A stretch of 16,818 nucleotides of DNA, taken from Peptococcaceae bacterium UBA7185. GTDB lineage: Bacteria > Bacillota > Peptococcia > Peptococcales > Peptococcaceae. The notes beneath the pieces are model-generated. The model made no database searches, was not told the origin of the DNA, and worked only from the letters and a program-made list of their open reading frames with translations. The position numbers and the translations under genes are program-made. Shown here one piece after another: positions 7,132 to 14,961 of the stretch. Where the stretch lies: NCBI GenBank assembly GCA_002491065.1, contig DKVF01000023.1, positions 1 to 16,818 of the forward strand. The letters are read 5' to 3'. Every line of letters begins with the position of its first letter. The stretch's first letter is position 1.

Positions 7132-8526
7132 TCAGAAAATATAATTTATTAAATACATATATGGAATTTGCAATAAAAAGAATAGAACTATGAACAGCAT
7201 TGTTCGTAATAGGGCAAATTTAATAAATTCCGACATATTGAGCAATCCGAAACTTACAAGGATCATAAAGGCTGGAATTTCATATGGAAAAATATAAACA
7301 TCGCATGTTAAAATCAATGTCATAATCAAGGCCATTGGATTGATTCCGACACCTGCTGCAATACTTGCAAATGGTGCACATAAGGTAGGAAGCATGGCCC
7401 CTGGAGTCATTAAAATATTTGCCAAAATTCCGCCAATAAACGTGCCGCCCAATATTGCTGTTGGTGACAATTCAGCGAGCATTGGAACAAACAAATTTGT
7501 GATAAATTCTGTCAGTCCAACATAAGCTCCCACACTTGCAATGCTCATTGATGATACAATAAACACCATCAAGCCTAAATTAATTCTGGACAGTGTCTTT
7601 TTTGTGCCAACATTGATACCAGGAAGATATAACAACCATGGCAGTACCATAAAGCCGTATGCAGCTGCCATTTGGTGAAGTGGTGATGTGATTAAATACA
7701 GCATCAAAAGAATCAGTACAAAGCAACATTTTTTTTCACTTAAAGTGATTTTTCCCATCATTTTAGCTTGCTCATCAAAATATGCCTTACTGTCTACACC
7801 GTTCCCAATCTTTTTTGTCTTAAAGATTTTGGTAATCAGGAAAATAAAGATTAAGTTATAAATTAATGTTGGCCATGCAACGATTGTTTGTTCATACCAC
7901 GGAATAGAATAATTTTCATATAGGATTCCCAAACTTGATTCTGCCAGACCAATCCAGAGAGGATTATATAATGCAGTTGCACATGCATGAGCTGATACAG
8001 CTCCCATAAACATCATAATGGCCGCTTCTTTGCATGGCTTATTGTATCCAAAGGATTTTGTAACTCCGTATGCGAAGGATACCATAATCAGATAGGCATT
8101 GTTAAATGTCACCGCACCAAGAATTAAACCTGCCAGAAAGGTGCCATATAATGCGCCGTTGTATGTACCACCGCATTTTCGGATGCACCAGACAGAAATT
8201 CTTTTTAGTAGACCACACTCATCCATTACATTTACCAGTGCATAAGCGCCGATAATCATATAAATTAAAGTGCTTGTCCATGGGGATAAGGCAACATTTG
8301 CAGGTGCTAGCTTTAATAGAATGTAGGCTGCCGATAATAGAATGGATGGTACCAACAAATCCATGAAGTCGAATACAATTAAGAATAGATATATTACAGT
8401 AATTGCAAAAAATAGCCGAAGCTCTTGCGTAAAATATTCTGAAGTAGGTATTAACAGAATAAAGACAGGAGCCAACAGCGTAACCAAATACTTTACCAGC
8501 TGACTTTTATTGGGAAAAATTGTCAT
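7132..8526 (-). CDS. SLC13/DASS-like anion permease (paralog 1)
   Basis: A 464-residue inner-membrane transporter with about 11-12 hydrophobic segments and short loops. It resembles the SLC13/DASS-ArsB branch of the ion transporter superfamily, whose members import di- or tricarboxylates or other anions with Na+ or H+. Visible landmarks are YLPGIN in the middle, a conserved NILMTPGA turn in the C-terminal half, GINPMAL, and FPYEIP near the end. These landmarks are shared with the permease at 10668-12053, so the two are paralogs, though clearly diverged. AAAGGAG precedes the ATG at a good distance. It is the last gene of the four-gene minus-strand cluster, separated from the amidohydrolase by 133 bases containing a large hairpin. 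No terminator was found after it. Substrate unknown; a carboxylate is plausible from the family. Confidence 0.85.
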   Translation of the reverse strand: MTIFPNKSQLVKYLVTLLAPVFILLIPTSEYFTQELRLFFAITVIYLFLIVFDFMDLLVPSILLSAAYILLKLAPANVALSPWTSTLIYMIIGAYALVNVMDECGLLKRISVWCIRKCGGTYNGALYGTFLAGLILGAVTFNNAYLIMVSFAYGVTKSFGYNKPCKEAAIMMFMGAVSAHACATALYNPLWIGLAESSLGILYENYSIPWYEQTIVAWPTLIYNLIFIFLITKIFKTKKIGNGVDSKAYFDEQAKMMGKITLSEKKCCFVLILLMLYLITSPLHQMAAAYGFMVLPWLLYLPGINVGTKKTLSRINLGLMVFIVSSMSIASVGAYVGLTEFITNLFVPMLAELSPTAILGGTFIGGILANILMTPGAMLPTLCAPFASIAAGVGINPMALIMTLILTCDVYIFPYEIPAFMILVSFGLLNMSEFIKFALLRTMLFIVLFFLLQIPYMYLINYIF

Positions 8527-8575
8527 TGCAATATCTCCTTTCTCTTATTTTAGTACATATTGTTTAGCTCGATAT

Positions 8576-8616
8576 AGTAACAACGTAAAGAAAAAATTTT
8601 TCTTTACGTTGTTACT
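8576..8616. repeat. Perfect 20-bp inverted repeat between the amidohydrolase and permease 1
   Basis: AGTAACAACG... at 8576-8595 is repeated inverted and without mismatch at 8597-8616, with one base between. The centre is A6/T5, which would open as the loop. No T-run follows on the minus strand, so it is not a standard terminator. It lies in the 133-base gap of an otherwise tight gene cluster. Confidence 0.85.
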
Positions 8617-8659
8617 GGTAGTTCAATCTAAATGGTATTCTTATTTTGAAATCATAGAA

Positions 8660-9595
8660 TTAAAATTCATCTTTAATTGGAGAATTTGGCAGTCGTTTTA
8701 CTTTTTCAGCGTCGATGCCGAAAAATTTGGCTGCATTTTTATAAAAAATATTTGACAGTCTTTCTTCTTTAATCCCACAGTTCAGATAATATTCCACCAT
8801 TGTTTTCATATCTGCTAGCGGGTAAGAAGAGGAGAATACATAGTTTTCTGGATTCATATAGTTGATGGAATCGACATAACCCTGCCAACCTGCAGCGTGC
8901 ATCATATAAAAATCTGGTTGAACCATTACATTTTTATTAACAAATAGATATGCTGCAATCTCATTTACATGAGGCCAACTTCCATGAACCAAAAGTGTCT
9001 TTAACTTTGGAAAGTCAGAATAGATGTGCTTCAGACGAACAGGATCGCTTCCTGATGTATCTGGATATGCTGGTCCATTATGTGTAAAACTTACGATAAC
9101 ATCATGTTCTTCACACAATTCGTAGATTGGCCAAAACATTGGGTCGTCAACAAAACGAGGTGTTGCTGTTGGAATATCAGCCACAAGTCCTGTTTCGATG
9201 GAAACTCCATATAATGGGCCGTTAATACAGAATTTTGTAATTTGCTCCAGATTATAATCCATAGGGTCTTCATGGCAAACAGAAGCAATTCCGGCAAAAC
9301 GGTCAGGATATTCATTGCAGAGGTCAACGACATCTTGGTTGTCAATCCAGACTTTGTCTTGCCCTTTTCTGCCTGGTACAAATGCGAAATCAATTCCGGC
9401 TTCATCCATTTCTTTTAAAGATTCCTGAAAAATAACCTCATGCTGTCCTTTTTCAAAATATTCTGGCGCACGTTTTACAGATTCTGCAACTTTTCCTCCG
9501 AACATACCAGCCCACTTAGCCGGTTTATCCTTAGAAAAATTAGATCCCCCTGCAAATCCTTTATACGGCGGTCGAATCCTAGTATCAATAATCAT
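8660..9595 (-). CDS. Amidohydrolase-2-like TIM-barrel protein with lost metal ligands
   Basis: A 311-residue cytoplasmic protein of the amidohydrolase 2 family (PF04909 type), whose known members decarboxylate or hydrolyse small aromatic or lactone acids. ATG 9595 is chosen because AAGGAG stands eight bases before it; an in-frame GTG at 9604 overlaps that site. The barrel pattern is visible: VSIETG, FTHNG (H172), LVHGSWPHV (H204) and the family-typical end NIFYKNAAKFFGI. Two standard metal sites are changed: the N-terminal HxH reads RIR (R6, R8), and the Asp of the usual GSDYP is Ser in SSSYP (S257). It may therefore be metal-independent or a different kind of enzyme. It sits between an aldo/keto reductase and a permease, which implies action on an imported metabolite. 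Confidence 0.85.
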   Translation of the reverse strand: MIIDTRIRPPYKGFAGGSNFSKDKPAKWAGMFGGKVAESVKRAPEYFEKGQHEVIFQESLKEMDEAGIDFAFVPGRKGQDKVWIDNQDVVDLCNEYPDRFAGIASVCHEDPMDYNLEQITKFCINGPLYGVSIETGLVADIPTATPRFVDDPMFWPIYELCEEHDVIVSFTHNGPAYPDTSGSDPVRLKHIYSDFPKLKTLLVHGSWPHVNEIAAYLFVNKNVMVQPDFYMMHAAGWQGYVDSINYMNPENYVFSSSYPLADMKTMVEYYLNCGIKEERLSNIFYKNAAKFFGIDAEKVKRLPNSPIKDEF

Positions 9596-9645
9596 AATGT
9601 TCACTCCTTGACCTATTTTCTATTTTCTGATTGTATGATTTATTT

Positions 9646-10626
9646 TTATTTTTTCATCATTCCTACTAATGCGTGTGGTGCATATTTTTCTTCTAAATAA
9701 TTGAGCTCTTCTTCTGTGAGCTGCAATTCAGTCGAGGCAGCCATATCTTCCAACTGATATACTTTTGTAGCTCCTACAACGGGAGACGCTACTTTAGTCA
9801 GTAACCACGCCAAAGCAATTTGCGTTCTGGACACATTGCGTTTTTCGGCTACTTCACCAACTCTATCTATAATGATATTATCCAAAGCCTCTGTTGCGTC
9901 ATATTTTCCTTTTGCATAGGCATCCTTTTCCAGACGTTCACTTGTTTGCTGACGATTTTTGGATAATCTGCCTGCCGCTAAAGCACTGTACGGTGTTAAT
10001 GCCACATTGGCATCCTTGCAGTAGGGAACCATCTCTCTTTCTTCTTCGCGGAAAAGCAAATTATAATGTCCCTGTACAGAAATAAACTTGGCCCAGCCAT
10101 GTTTTTCTGCAATATAGTTTGCTTTCGCGATTTGCCATGCAAAACAATTGGAGATGCCGATATATTTTACTTTTCCTGCCATGACAGCTTCATTCAATGT
10201 CTCCATGATTTCTTCGATAGGCATTTTTTCATCATAGCAATGATAAATATACAAATCAATGTATTCGACACCGAGATTGTTTAAACTGCTGTTCAGACAA
10301 TCGTTGATATATTTTTTCGCCGAAATTCCGTTGTCGCGTACTTCCTGCGGCATAGGCAAGAATTTTGTTGCAATTACGACATCCTCTCTCTTAGCAAAAT
10401 CCTTTAATGCTCTGCCAAGATATTGTTCACTGGTTCCTCCTGCATATGCAAGCGCCGTGTCAAAAAAGTTAATCCCCAAGTCAAGTGCATGCTTAATTAC
10501 TTCACGTGTTTTTTCTTCATCCAATGTCCAGGAATGCATACCGCCTTTAGAATCACCGAAGCCCATACATCCCAAACAAATTTTAGATACTTTCAAATCT
10601 GAATTTCCTAAAGTTGTGTACTGCAT
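9646..10626 (-). CDS. Aldo/keto reductase
   Basis: A 326-residue NAD(P)H-dependent oxidoreductase of the aldo/keto reductase superfamily. It is cytoplasmic and reduces carbonyl groups or oxidises alcohols. The catalytic tetrad is complete: D56 and Y61 in NFFDTALAY, K88 in VVIATKF, H129 in YIYHCYD. The C-terminal cofactor-binding stretch is present (SPVVGATKVYQLED). GGGGAGG precedes the ATG. It lies 41 bases downstream of permease 2 and 50 bases upstream of the amidohydrolase, all on one strand, so the genes are very likely cotranscribed. It resembles the YajO/Tas-like group rather than the mammalian type by sequence feel. The substrate is unknown, presumably the compound imported by the flanking permeases or its product. 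Confidence 0.93.
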   Translation of the reverse strand: MQYTTLGNSDLKVSKICLGCMGFGDSKGGMHSWTLDEEKTREVIKHALDLGINFFDTALAYAGGTSEQYLGRALKDFAKREDVVIATKFLPMPQEVRDNGISAKKYINDCLNSSLNNLGVEYIDLYIYHCYDEKMPIEEIMETLNEAVMAGKVKYIGISNCFAWQIAKANYIAEKHGWAKFISVQGHYNLLFREEEREMVPYCKDANVALTPYSALAAGRLSKNRQQTSERLEKDAYAKGKYDATEALDNIIIDRVGEVAEKRNVSRTQIALAWLLTKVASPVVGATKVYQLEDMAASTELQLTEEELNYLEEKYAPHALVGMMKK

Positions 10627-10667
10627 AATAAATATTCCTCCCCAAAAATATGTTTATGAAATTATCT

Positions 10668-12053
10668 TTAAAGATAAAGGATACCAGATATATGCCAGTA
10701 AGGAATCATGATAGCTAGCAGTGCGATAGTTTGAATACCGCCTCTTACCAGACTGGCCTTGAAAAAGTCTTTCATCGACATCATACCGAATGCATAGGAC
10801 ATAAGACCACTATTATGTTCATATGGTAAGAAAATTGTATCACCAGCAATAATCATCGTGATCATGATGACTGCGGGATTAATTCCCATACTAAACGCAA
10901 TCTGTGCAAATGCCGCACTGAATGCTGCGTAAATTGCGAATGGTGTCAGCAGCAAATTGAAAATCGCACAGAAGAAAAATACAAAAGCGATTAGGCCAAT
11001 TGCACCGCTGTCGCCCAGCAATGGCACTACATAAGCTGATAAAATATCACCTAAACCGATATAGCCGCCAGCTGCGCCGATTGCCATACAACCTAAAATT
11101 AAGAAGACCATGTCAAAATTGATTTTCCCTACATCTTCCTGCCTTCCGATATTGATTCCTGGCAGATAAAACAATAGCGGAGTGATGATAATACCAAAGT
11201 CTGTTGCAATTCCATGTAATTTAGATGTAATCAAAAAAATGAATAATGCGCCGACAATTACAATAGCTTTTTTCTCATCAGAACTCATAACGCCAAGCTC
11301 TTGCAGCTTGAGTGTATAGGTCTCTTTGATATCAGCACTCTTGATACTTCTGCCAAACACTTTGCATAATATGAATATTCCGATGATACCAACGAAAAAC
11401 ATTGGTAAGCCAAGGAGCAGATTATCCATCCAGGTGATTACTTTGTCAGGCGCTACAGCAATAATTGCACCGTTCAGCAATCCAAGAACGCCGGGGTAGT
11501 AGCTGAAAATCTGAGCATAAATACATGCGTACAGAGCGGACATCATCAGAACAGTTGCTTCTGGGCCGGGTTTAAGATTCATGGCTTGGCAAGCTCCAAA
11601 GGCAAAGGCCAAAATTAACATCTGATGTCCACCAAAGGTGATGAAAGCAGCAATTACGCCAGCTAAGTAAATTGTTACCGCAATTCCAAAGAAAGAACTT
11701 GCAAATTTTGTGGCAATAATACAAATAACACGGTCCAACAATTTGATTCTGATTAAAATAACTGCCAGCCAAAAGCCGCATAATACGACAAAAGGCGTTG
11801 TGCTTGTCCACGAACCTAATACAGTTGGCAAAGGAGCAATATTCAATATTGCATATCCTACTGGAAATATAATTGCCGACACCATATTTGGCACCAGTTC
11901 AAAAGCTAACATTAAAATGCCTAATAATGTAACAGCCAGAAAACCTTTAAAGGCAGAGGTAAACAACGCTGTTTCTGGCAAGAAAAATATAATAAGCGGT
12001 AAAACAATACAGATTGCCCATTCTATAAGATTTTTATTACTATCTAGTGTCAA
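10668..12053 (-). CDS. SLC13/DASS-like anion permease (paralog 2), TTG start
   Basis: A 461-residue inner-membrane transporter with about 11-12 hydrophobic segments. It is related to the permease at 7132-8526 through YLPGIN, NLLLTPFAIY, GINPAVIM and LPYEHN. The family (SLC13/DASS-like) carries organic or inorganic anions with cations. I place the start at TTG 12053. A G6 run (AGGGGGG) lies eight bases upstream, whereas the ATG at 12101 has no ribosome binding site. The resulting MTLDSNKNLIEW also aligns with MTIFPNKSQLVKY of the paralog. It is the first gene of the cluster, behind a promoter with several dyads. Two paralogous permeases framing two enzymes suggests exchange of substrate and product, or two related substrates. 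Confidence 0.85.
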   Translation of the reverse strand: MTLDSNKNLIEWAICIVLPLIIFFLPETALFTSAFKGFLAVTLLGILMLAFELVPNMVSAIIFPVGYAILNIAPLPTVLGSWTSTTPFVVLCGFWLAVILIRIKLLDRVICIIATKFASSFFGIAVTIYLAGVIAAFITFGGHQMLILAFAFGACQAMNLKPGPEATVLMMSALYACIYAQIFSYYPGVLGLLNGAIIAVAPDKVITWMDNLLLGLPMFFVGIIGIFILCKVFGRSIKSADIKETYTLKLQELGVMSSDEKKAIVIVGALFIFLITSKLHGIATDFGIIITPLLFYLPGINIGRQEDVGKINFDMVFLILGCMAIGAAGGYIGLGDILSAYVVPLLGDSGAIGLIAFVFFFCAIFNLLLTPFAIYAAFSAAFAQIAFSMGINPAVIMITMIIAGDTIFLPYEHNSGLMSYAFGMMSMKDFFKASLVRGGIQTIALLAIMIPYWHISGILYL

Positions 12054-12117
12054 AATATAAACCCCCCTAGCTCTTTCATTTAGAGTCTTACATAATCTCA
12101 TGTTTAATTACAGCACA

Positions 12118-12131
12118 TTCAATTAATTGAA
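12118..12131. promoter_or_regulatory. 14-bp palindrome in the permease 2 leader
   Basis: TTCAATTAATTGAA is a perfect palindrome downstream of the inferred transcription start and about 65 bases before the TTG start codon. It is AT-rich, so chance occurrence is possible. Confidence 0.35.
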
Positions 12132-12147
12132 CTTATTGTTTATATTC

Positions 12148-12164
12148 GTAAACTGTTTACAGTT
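12148..12164. promoter_or_regulatory. Overlapping dyads just after the permease 2 promoter
   Basis: GTAAAC-T-GTTTAC (12148-12160) and AACTGT-TT-ACAGTT (12151-12164) overlap. They sit at about the expected transcription start. The position would let a bound protein block initiation. Confidence 0.45.
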
Positions 12165-12169
12165 TTGAT

Positions 12170-12197
12170 TTTATATGTACTAGAGGGATTTGTCCAA
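12170..12197 (-). promoter_or_regulatory. Promoter of the permease/enzyme cluster
   Basis: On the minus strand TTGGAC (12197-12192) and TATAAA (12175-12170) are separated by 16 bases, giving a leader of roughly 110 bases before the TTG start. The -35 lies in the centre of the dyad at 12187-12203. Confidence 0.6.
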
Positions 12198-12203
12198 CAA
12201 ATC
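12187..12203. promoter_or_regulatory. LysR-type dyad over the -35
   Basis: GATTTGT-3-ACAAATC is a perfect 7-bp dyad with a T-N11-A core (TTTGTCCAACAAA), the form bound by LysR-type regulators. It overlaps the -35 of the cluster promoter. The neighbouring LysR gene is the obvious candidate partner, but that gene is broken here. Confidence 0.5.
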
Positions 12204-12264
12204 TACTGATATGTGGAATCACTGTATTTCATATTTTTTTGTAGCAAAAGGCTGTATAGATAAA

Positions 12265-12303
12265 ATCAAAAACCGCCCCCAAAAACAAACTTTTTGGGGG
12301 CGG
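12265..12303 (-). terminator. Terminator of the LysR gene
   Basis: A perfect 13-bp stem CCGCCCCCAAAAA / TTTTTGGGGGCGG with a five-base loop lies 49 bases after the lysR stop. TTTTTGATTTT follows on the minus strand. It insulates the downstream cluster from the regulator gene. Confidence 0.9.
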
Positions 12304-12352
12304 AGAGATATCCGTACAGAATTTTCGACGTAGTTATTTTTCTTTTCACTTT

Positions 12353-13293
12353 TTACCAAGTACAATTATTGACTAGATAATCAATAAAGACATTCTCTAT
12401 TTTGGTTGTACCGCTTTTGCGCACCGCATATTCGGTGGTCATACCCATGTATTCTTTCGTGGAGATCACAGAAATTTTAGACCATTGTTTGGGATACATC
12501 TCTTTCATATGATTCAATATTTTATCATATGTAATGCCTATGCCTTTTCCAGAAGCTATCAAGTCCAGCCAGATTCCATAAGAATTTGTCTGGGCTGCAA
12601 TATTGATATCGTAATCACCGTAATGGTTTATAATCACGCTTAATAACGTATTATTTAACGCATCTTTATTAATCGTCATCATTCCGTGATAAATCAGAGG
12701 ATACTGTAATGCTGTTTTTAGATGTATGTTTTTTTTATCAGACAAAGGGTTTTCTTTGTTAATACACAGGACATTTTTTCCGGTAAAAAGTGTGTGAAAA
12801 TCAAATTTATCTTCGTCCAAAAAAGGCTCATATAATATTTGTTTGGCAGTCCTTGGCAAATTTAGCAGCCAAACAAAATTTTCCTGTTTATCTATCGTTT
12901 CACCTTCATTTGCATCGGTCGGGATAGTTTTAATTTTGATATTTGGATACTTTTGCATGAAGCCTCCTAAAATATCAGGGAGGATGAAAATTTCGTACAC
13001 TTTGTTGATATATAAATGCAATTCCCCATGGATACTGCTCTCGTGCTCAGGGAGATGGGAAGACTTTTTCTGAAAATCTTCCCATTCCTGCAAAATACAC
13101 TGAATAATTGTCCCTCTTCTGTCAATTCACAGCCTTTATTATAGCGTTTCAAAATTGGAATATTTAGTTCATCTTCTAGTTTTTTTATAGAATAACTTAA
13201 ATTTTGTTGCGTGATGAAAAGATTTTCACTGGCATTGCTCATAGATTTGCATTTTTCAATTTCCAAAACATATTGCAGTTGCTCCATTTTCAT
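12353..13293 (-). pseudogene. LysR-type transcriptional regulator, split by a frameshift
   Basis: The first frame (from ATG 13293) encodes a LysR winged helix-turn-helix: MKMEQLQYVLEIEK, then FITQQNLSYSIKKLEDEL and the TEEGQLF end of the domain. Right after this, at about 13097-13101, homology switches frame to ILQEWEDFQKK, the linker helix, followed by a complete periplasmic-binding-like effector domain ending at 12353. Typical LysR proteins have about six residues between the Phe and the Ile-Leu. Here only five bases remain, so roughly 13 bases look deleted. The full protein would be about 315 residues. As read, the DNA-binding part ends in about 45 unrelated residues and the effector part has no ribosome binding site. 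It lies upstream of the permease cluster on the same strand and probably controlled it. Confidence 0.85.
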
Positions 13294-13358
13294 ATATATC
13301 ACCATACCTATTATGTACAATAATCTTAACCCGCATTAATAAATTAAACAGAAAATAC

Positions 13359-13373
13359 TACAGGCAACCTGTA
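13359..13373. promoter_or_regulatory. Dyad in the lysR leader
   Basis: TACAGG-CAA-CCTGTA is a perfect 6-bp dyad about 65 bases upstream of the lysR start and downstream of its promoter. It could be an autoregulatory site or a small hairpin. Confidence 0.35.
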
Positions 13374-13435
13374 AGAATTTCCGATTGCAATAAACCATTA
13401 CAGAAATGATTAAATTCGTGAATCTCTTTGTTATT

Positions 13436-13464
13436 ATTATAGCACAACCGACAGGGAACGACAA
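13436..13464 (-). promoter_or_regulatory. Promoter of the LysR gene
   Basis: On the minus strand TTGTCG (13464-13459), 17 bases, then TATAAT (13441-13436) with an extended TGC before the -10. The leader to the lysR start is about 140 bases. Confidence 0.7.
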
Positions 13465-13494
13465 TCTATCTGATTTTTGCTTCCTTCTTAAAAA

Positions 13495-13586
13495 AACATG
13501 GTGACTTTCAAATCTCGTTTGAAAGAAGAACAAAATGCAGAGTTGGATGAACTGCCGATGCCATCGTTGCTTCGATGAAAGAATAG
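13495..13586 (+). pseudogene. 3' fragment of a second flavodiiron protein gene
   Basis: The sequence starting at the codon for Asn372 of fprA (AAC ATG GTG ACT TTC...) is repeated here up to the TAG stop. It has two substitutions and one deleted base (CTGGCC became CTGCC), which shifts the frame near the end. Nothing of the upstream 370 codons, the metal site or the flavodoxin domain is present, and there is no start signal. It is a dead remnant of a duplicated gene. Confidence 0.9.
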
Positions 13587-13637
13587 AACATATAAAGAGA
13601 CACCTGCGACAGGTTGGTAAAACGAAAAGTTGGAAAA

Positions 13638-13679
13638 GAGAGGATTCCCTGCGAAGCTGGCAGGGAATCCTCTCTTTTT
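13638..13679 (+). terminator. Terminator hairpin in repeat copy 1
   Basis: A perfect 15-bp stem (GAGAGGATTCCCTGC and its complement) closes a seven-base loop GAAGCTG and is followed by TTTTT. An A4 run before the stem makes it potentially bidirectional, so it may also end minus-strand transcripts arriving from the TSUP gene. Confidence 0.9.
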
Positions 13680-13897
13680 GAAAATATGCATAAACTAAAA
13701 AAGCGGCAAGATATGGTAAAAACAATTCTTGAAATATTTTTCTGACTTTGGCAAGCTTGCTGTCTTATAAAAAAGCAGACCATGACGAATTGGTAAGTGA
13801 TTCTTAGCTATCTAGTTGACTGTTGTATTCTCAAAATGGGCAGAATGGATTCAATACTATATAGCTTTATTTAGCTTTGTTTTCGAGAGAGAATTTC

Positions 13898-14623
13898 TTA
13901 TAGCAGCATTTTAATGCCACTGAAAAACATTAGGGCGCAGACGACTTTGCGCAATGTTGCAGCGCTGATATATTGAAATAATTTTCTGCCAATCAGCAGA
14001 CCGAGCACCGCGCACCATAAACTGCTGATGCCATAGACAATCATAGTTGAAGTATACATTCCGTTTATCGCCCGTAGCACCACATCAATCATCATGGTAA
14101 AAAAGAAAATAATCTGTGTGGTGCCCAGATATTCTTTGGCATCTTTCGCAACCGCCAGAAAATAAGCTGCTGCAATAGGACCGCCAGCACCAAACATCCC
14201 TGTGACTACTCCAGAGGCTCCGTTAAATAACACGGCATTAGCAGTGGTCGGTCTGATTCTGAACCGATCCTGCCCCCACAACAGATAGGCTGCCATCAGG
14301 ATAAAAAAGATTCCCAGCAGTGTATACCAGATGGGCGCGTCACCTACATACTTTAATAGCCACACCGCAAAAAAATCACTCACAATAAATGTAACAATAG
14401 TTAGCGGGACCTGTTTCCAATTAATGTACTGCCGGTAAAGAAATGCATTGTATCCCAGTGCAAACACTGTCATAAACGATACCATGGCCAACGTTTGCGA
14501 ATAGCTGAAAAAATAGGGCAGTACCATCAGCATAATGATTCCAAAAGCAAAACCGCTGATACCTTGCACAATGGCAGCTACTAACACTGTTATAAATAAA
14601 ATCAACAGAATATTTAATTCCAT
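13898..14623 (-). CDS. TSUP-family (TauE/SafE) membrane permease
   Basis: A 241-residue integral membrane protein with about 7-8 hydrophobic helices and the N-terminal family pattern AAIVQGISGFAFGIIMLMVLPYF. A second half-repeat contains ASGVVTGMFGAGGPIAAAYF, where the GxxGxGGP-like turn is typical of the TauE/SafE (TSUP, DUF81) family. Known members move sulfite, sulfonates, thiosulfate or other small organic anions. ATG 14623 is chosen because AGAGGAG lies eight bases upstream; an in-frame ATG at 14767 has no such site. It is divergent from fprA with a 420-base space between, and its 3' end faces repeat copy 1. The substrate cannot be deduced. Confidence 0.9.
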   Translation of the reverse strand: MELNILLILFITVLVAAIVQGISGFAFGIIMLMVLPYFFSYSQTLAMVSFMTVFALGYNAFLYRQYINWKQVPLTIVTFIVSDFFAVWLLKYVGDAPIWYTLLGIFFILMAAYLLWGQDRFRIRPTTANAVLFNGASGVVTGMFGAGGPIAAAYFLAVAKDAKEYLGTTQIIFFFTMMIDVVLRAINGMYTSTMIVYGISSLWCAVLGLLIGRKLFQYISAATLRKVVCALMFFSGIKMLL

Positions 14624-14671
14624 TTCAAATCTCCTCTTTTGATTTATCTTCATGATGGTGTTATCGCATAC

Positions 14672-14701
14672 ATCGTATTTTTCTACAGAGTGCCATTTCA
14701 A
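14672..14701 (-). promoter_or_regulatory. Possible promoter of the TSUP gene
   Basis: On the minus strand TTGAAA (14701-14696) and TACGAT (14677-14672) are 18 bases apart, about 50 bases before the start codon. A TATAAA further upstream (near 14716) is an alternative. Either is only moderately convincing. Confidence 0.35.
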
Positions 14702-14897
14702 TAATTCTATTTTATAACGTTTGTTTTTTATTGGGAAATGCGTATTTTGTATATGATTCCTTTTCAATATTCCTTTTGGCTATACCTCTAGCTTGTAAAT
14801 GGTGTTTAAATCAAGAAGGAATGGCCATACATTCAGAGATTTCGTACAAAAAGAGTGAATGCATCAGTATATTGAAATGTGTATCCTATGTGAAAAC

Positions 14898-14914
14898 CTG
14901 CATACAGGATGCAG
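14898..14914. promoter_or_regulatory. Dyad in the TSUP/fprA intergenic region
   Basis: CTGCAT-5-ATGCAG is a perfect 6-bp dyad about 40 bases upstream of the probable fprA -10. It could be an operator. The rest of the 420-base divergent region (14624-15043) holds no convincing gene. Confidence 0.35.
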
Positions 14915-14955
14915 TGATTACCGATGGCTATATTTCTCATTTTTATTTTTAAGCG

Positions 14956-14961
14956 TATAAT
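14956..14961 (+). promoter_or_regulatory. Probable -10 box of fprA
   Basis: A perfect TATAAT lies 82 bases before the fprA start. The matching -35 position (TTTCTC) is poor, which would fit activator dependence or a weak promoter. Confidence 0.4.

Larger units (their letters stand above)
13493..13858 (+). repeat. Direct repeat copy 1 (fprA 3' end, terminator and flank)
   Basis: About 366 bases match 16155-16529 in the same orientation: the last 30 codons of fprA, the terminator hairpin, and about 180 bases beyond it up to TATTGAAT. The coding part is almost identical. The stretch between the stop codon and the hairpin is the most diverged. The copy begins abruptly after an A-run. Confidence 0.9.

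Noticed and set aside
13336..13725. 129-codon minus-strand frame between lysR and repeat copy 1
   Set aside because: It runs through the repeat, the terminator and the lysR promoter, with unusual composition and no start signals.
13488..13783. Minus-strand open frames across repeat copy 1, resembling those at 15988-16431
   Set aside because: They are antisense readings of the fprA end and the terminator hairpin, alike only because the DNA is duplicated. They have no ribosome binding sites and low-complexity Ser/Phe-rich products.
14731..14952. 73-codon plus-strand frame upstream of fprA
   Set aside because: No family resemblance and no ribosome binding site. The inner ATG at 14821 has GGA directly abutting it, which is too close. 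The region is better explained as the divergent promoter region.
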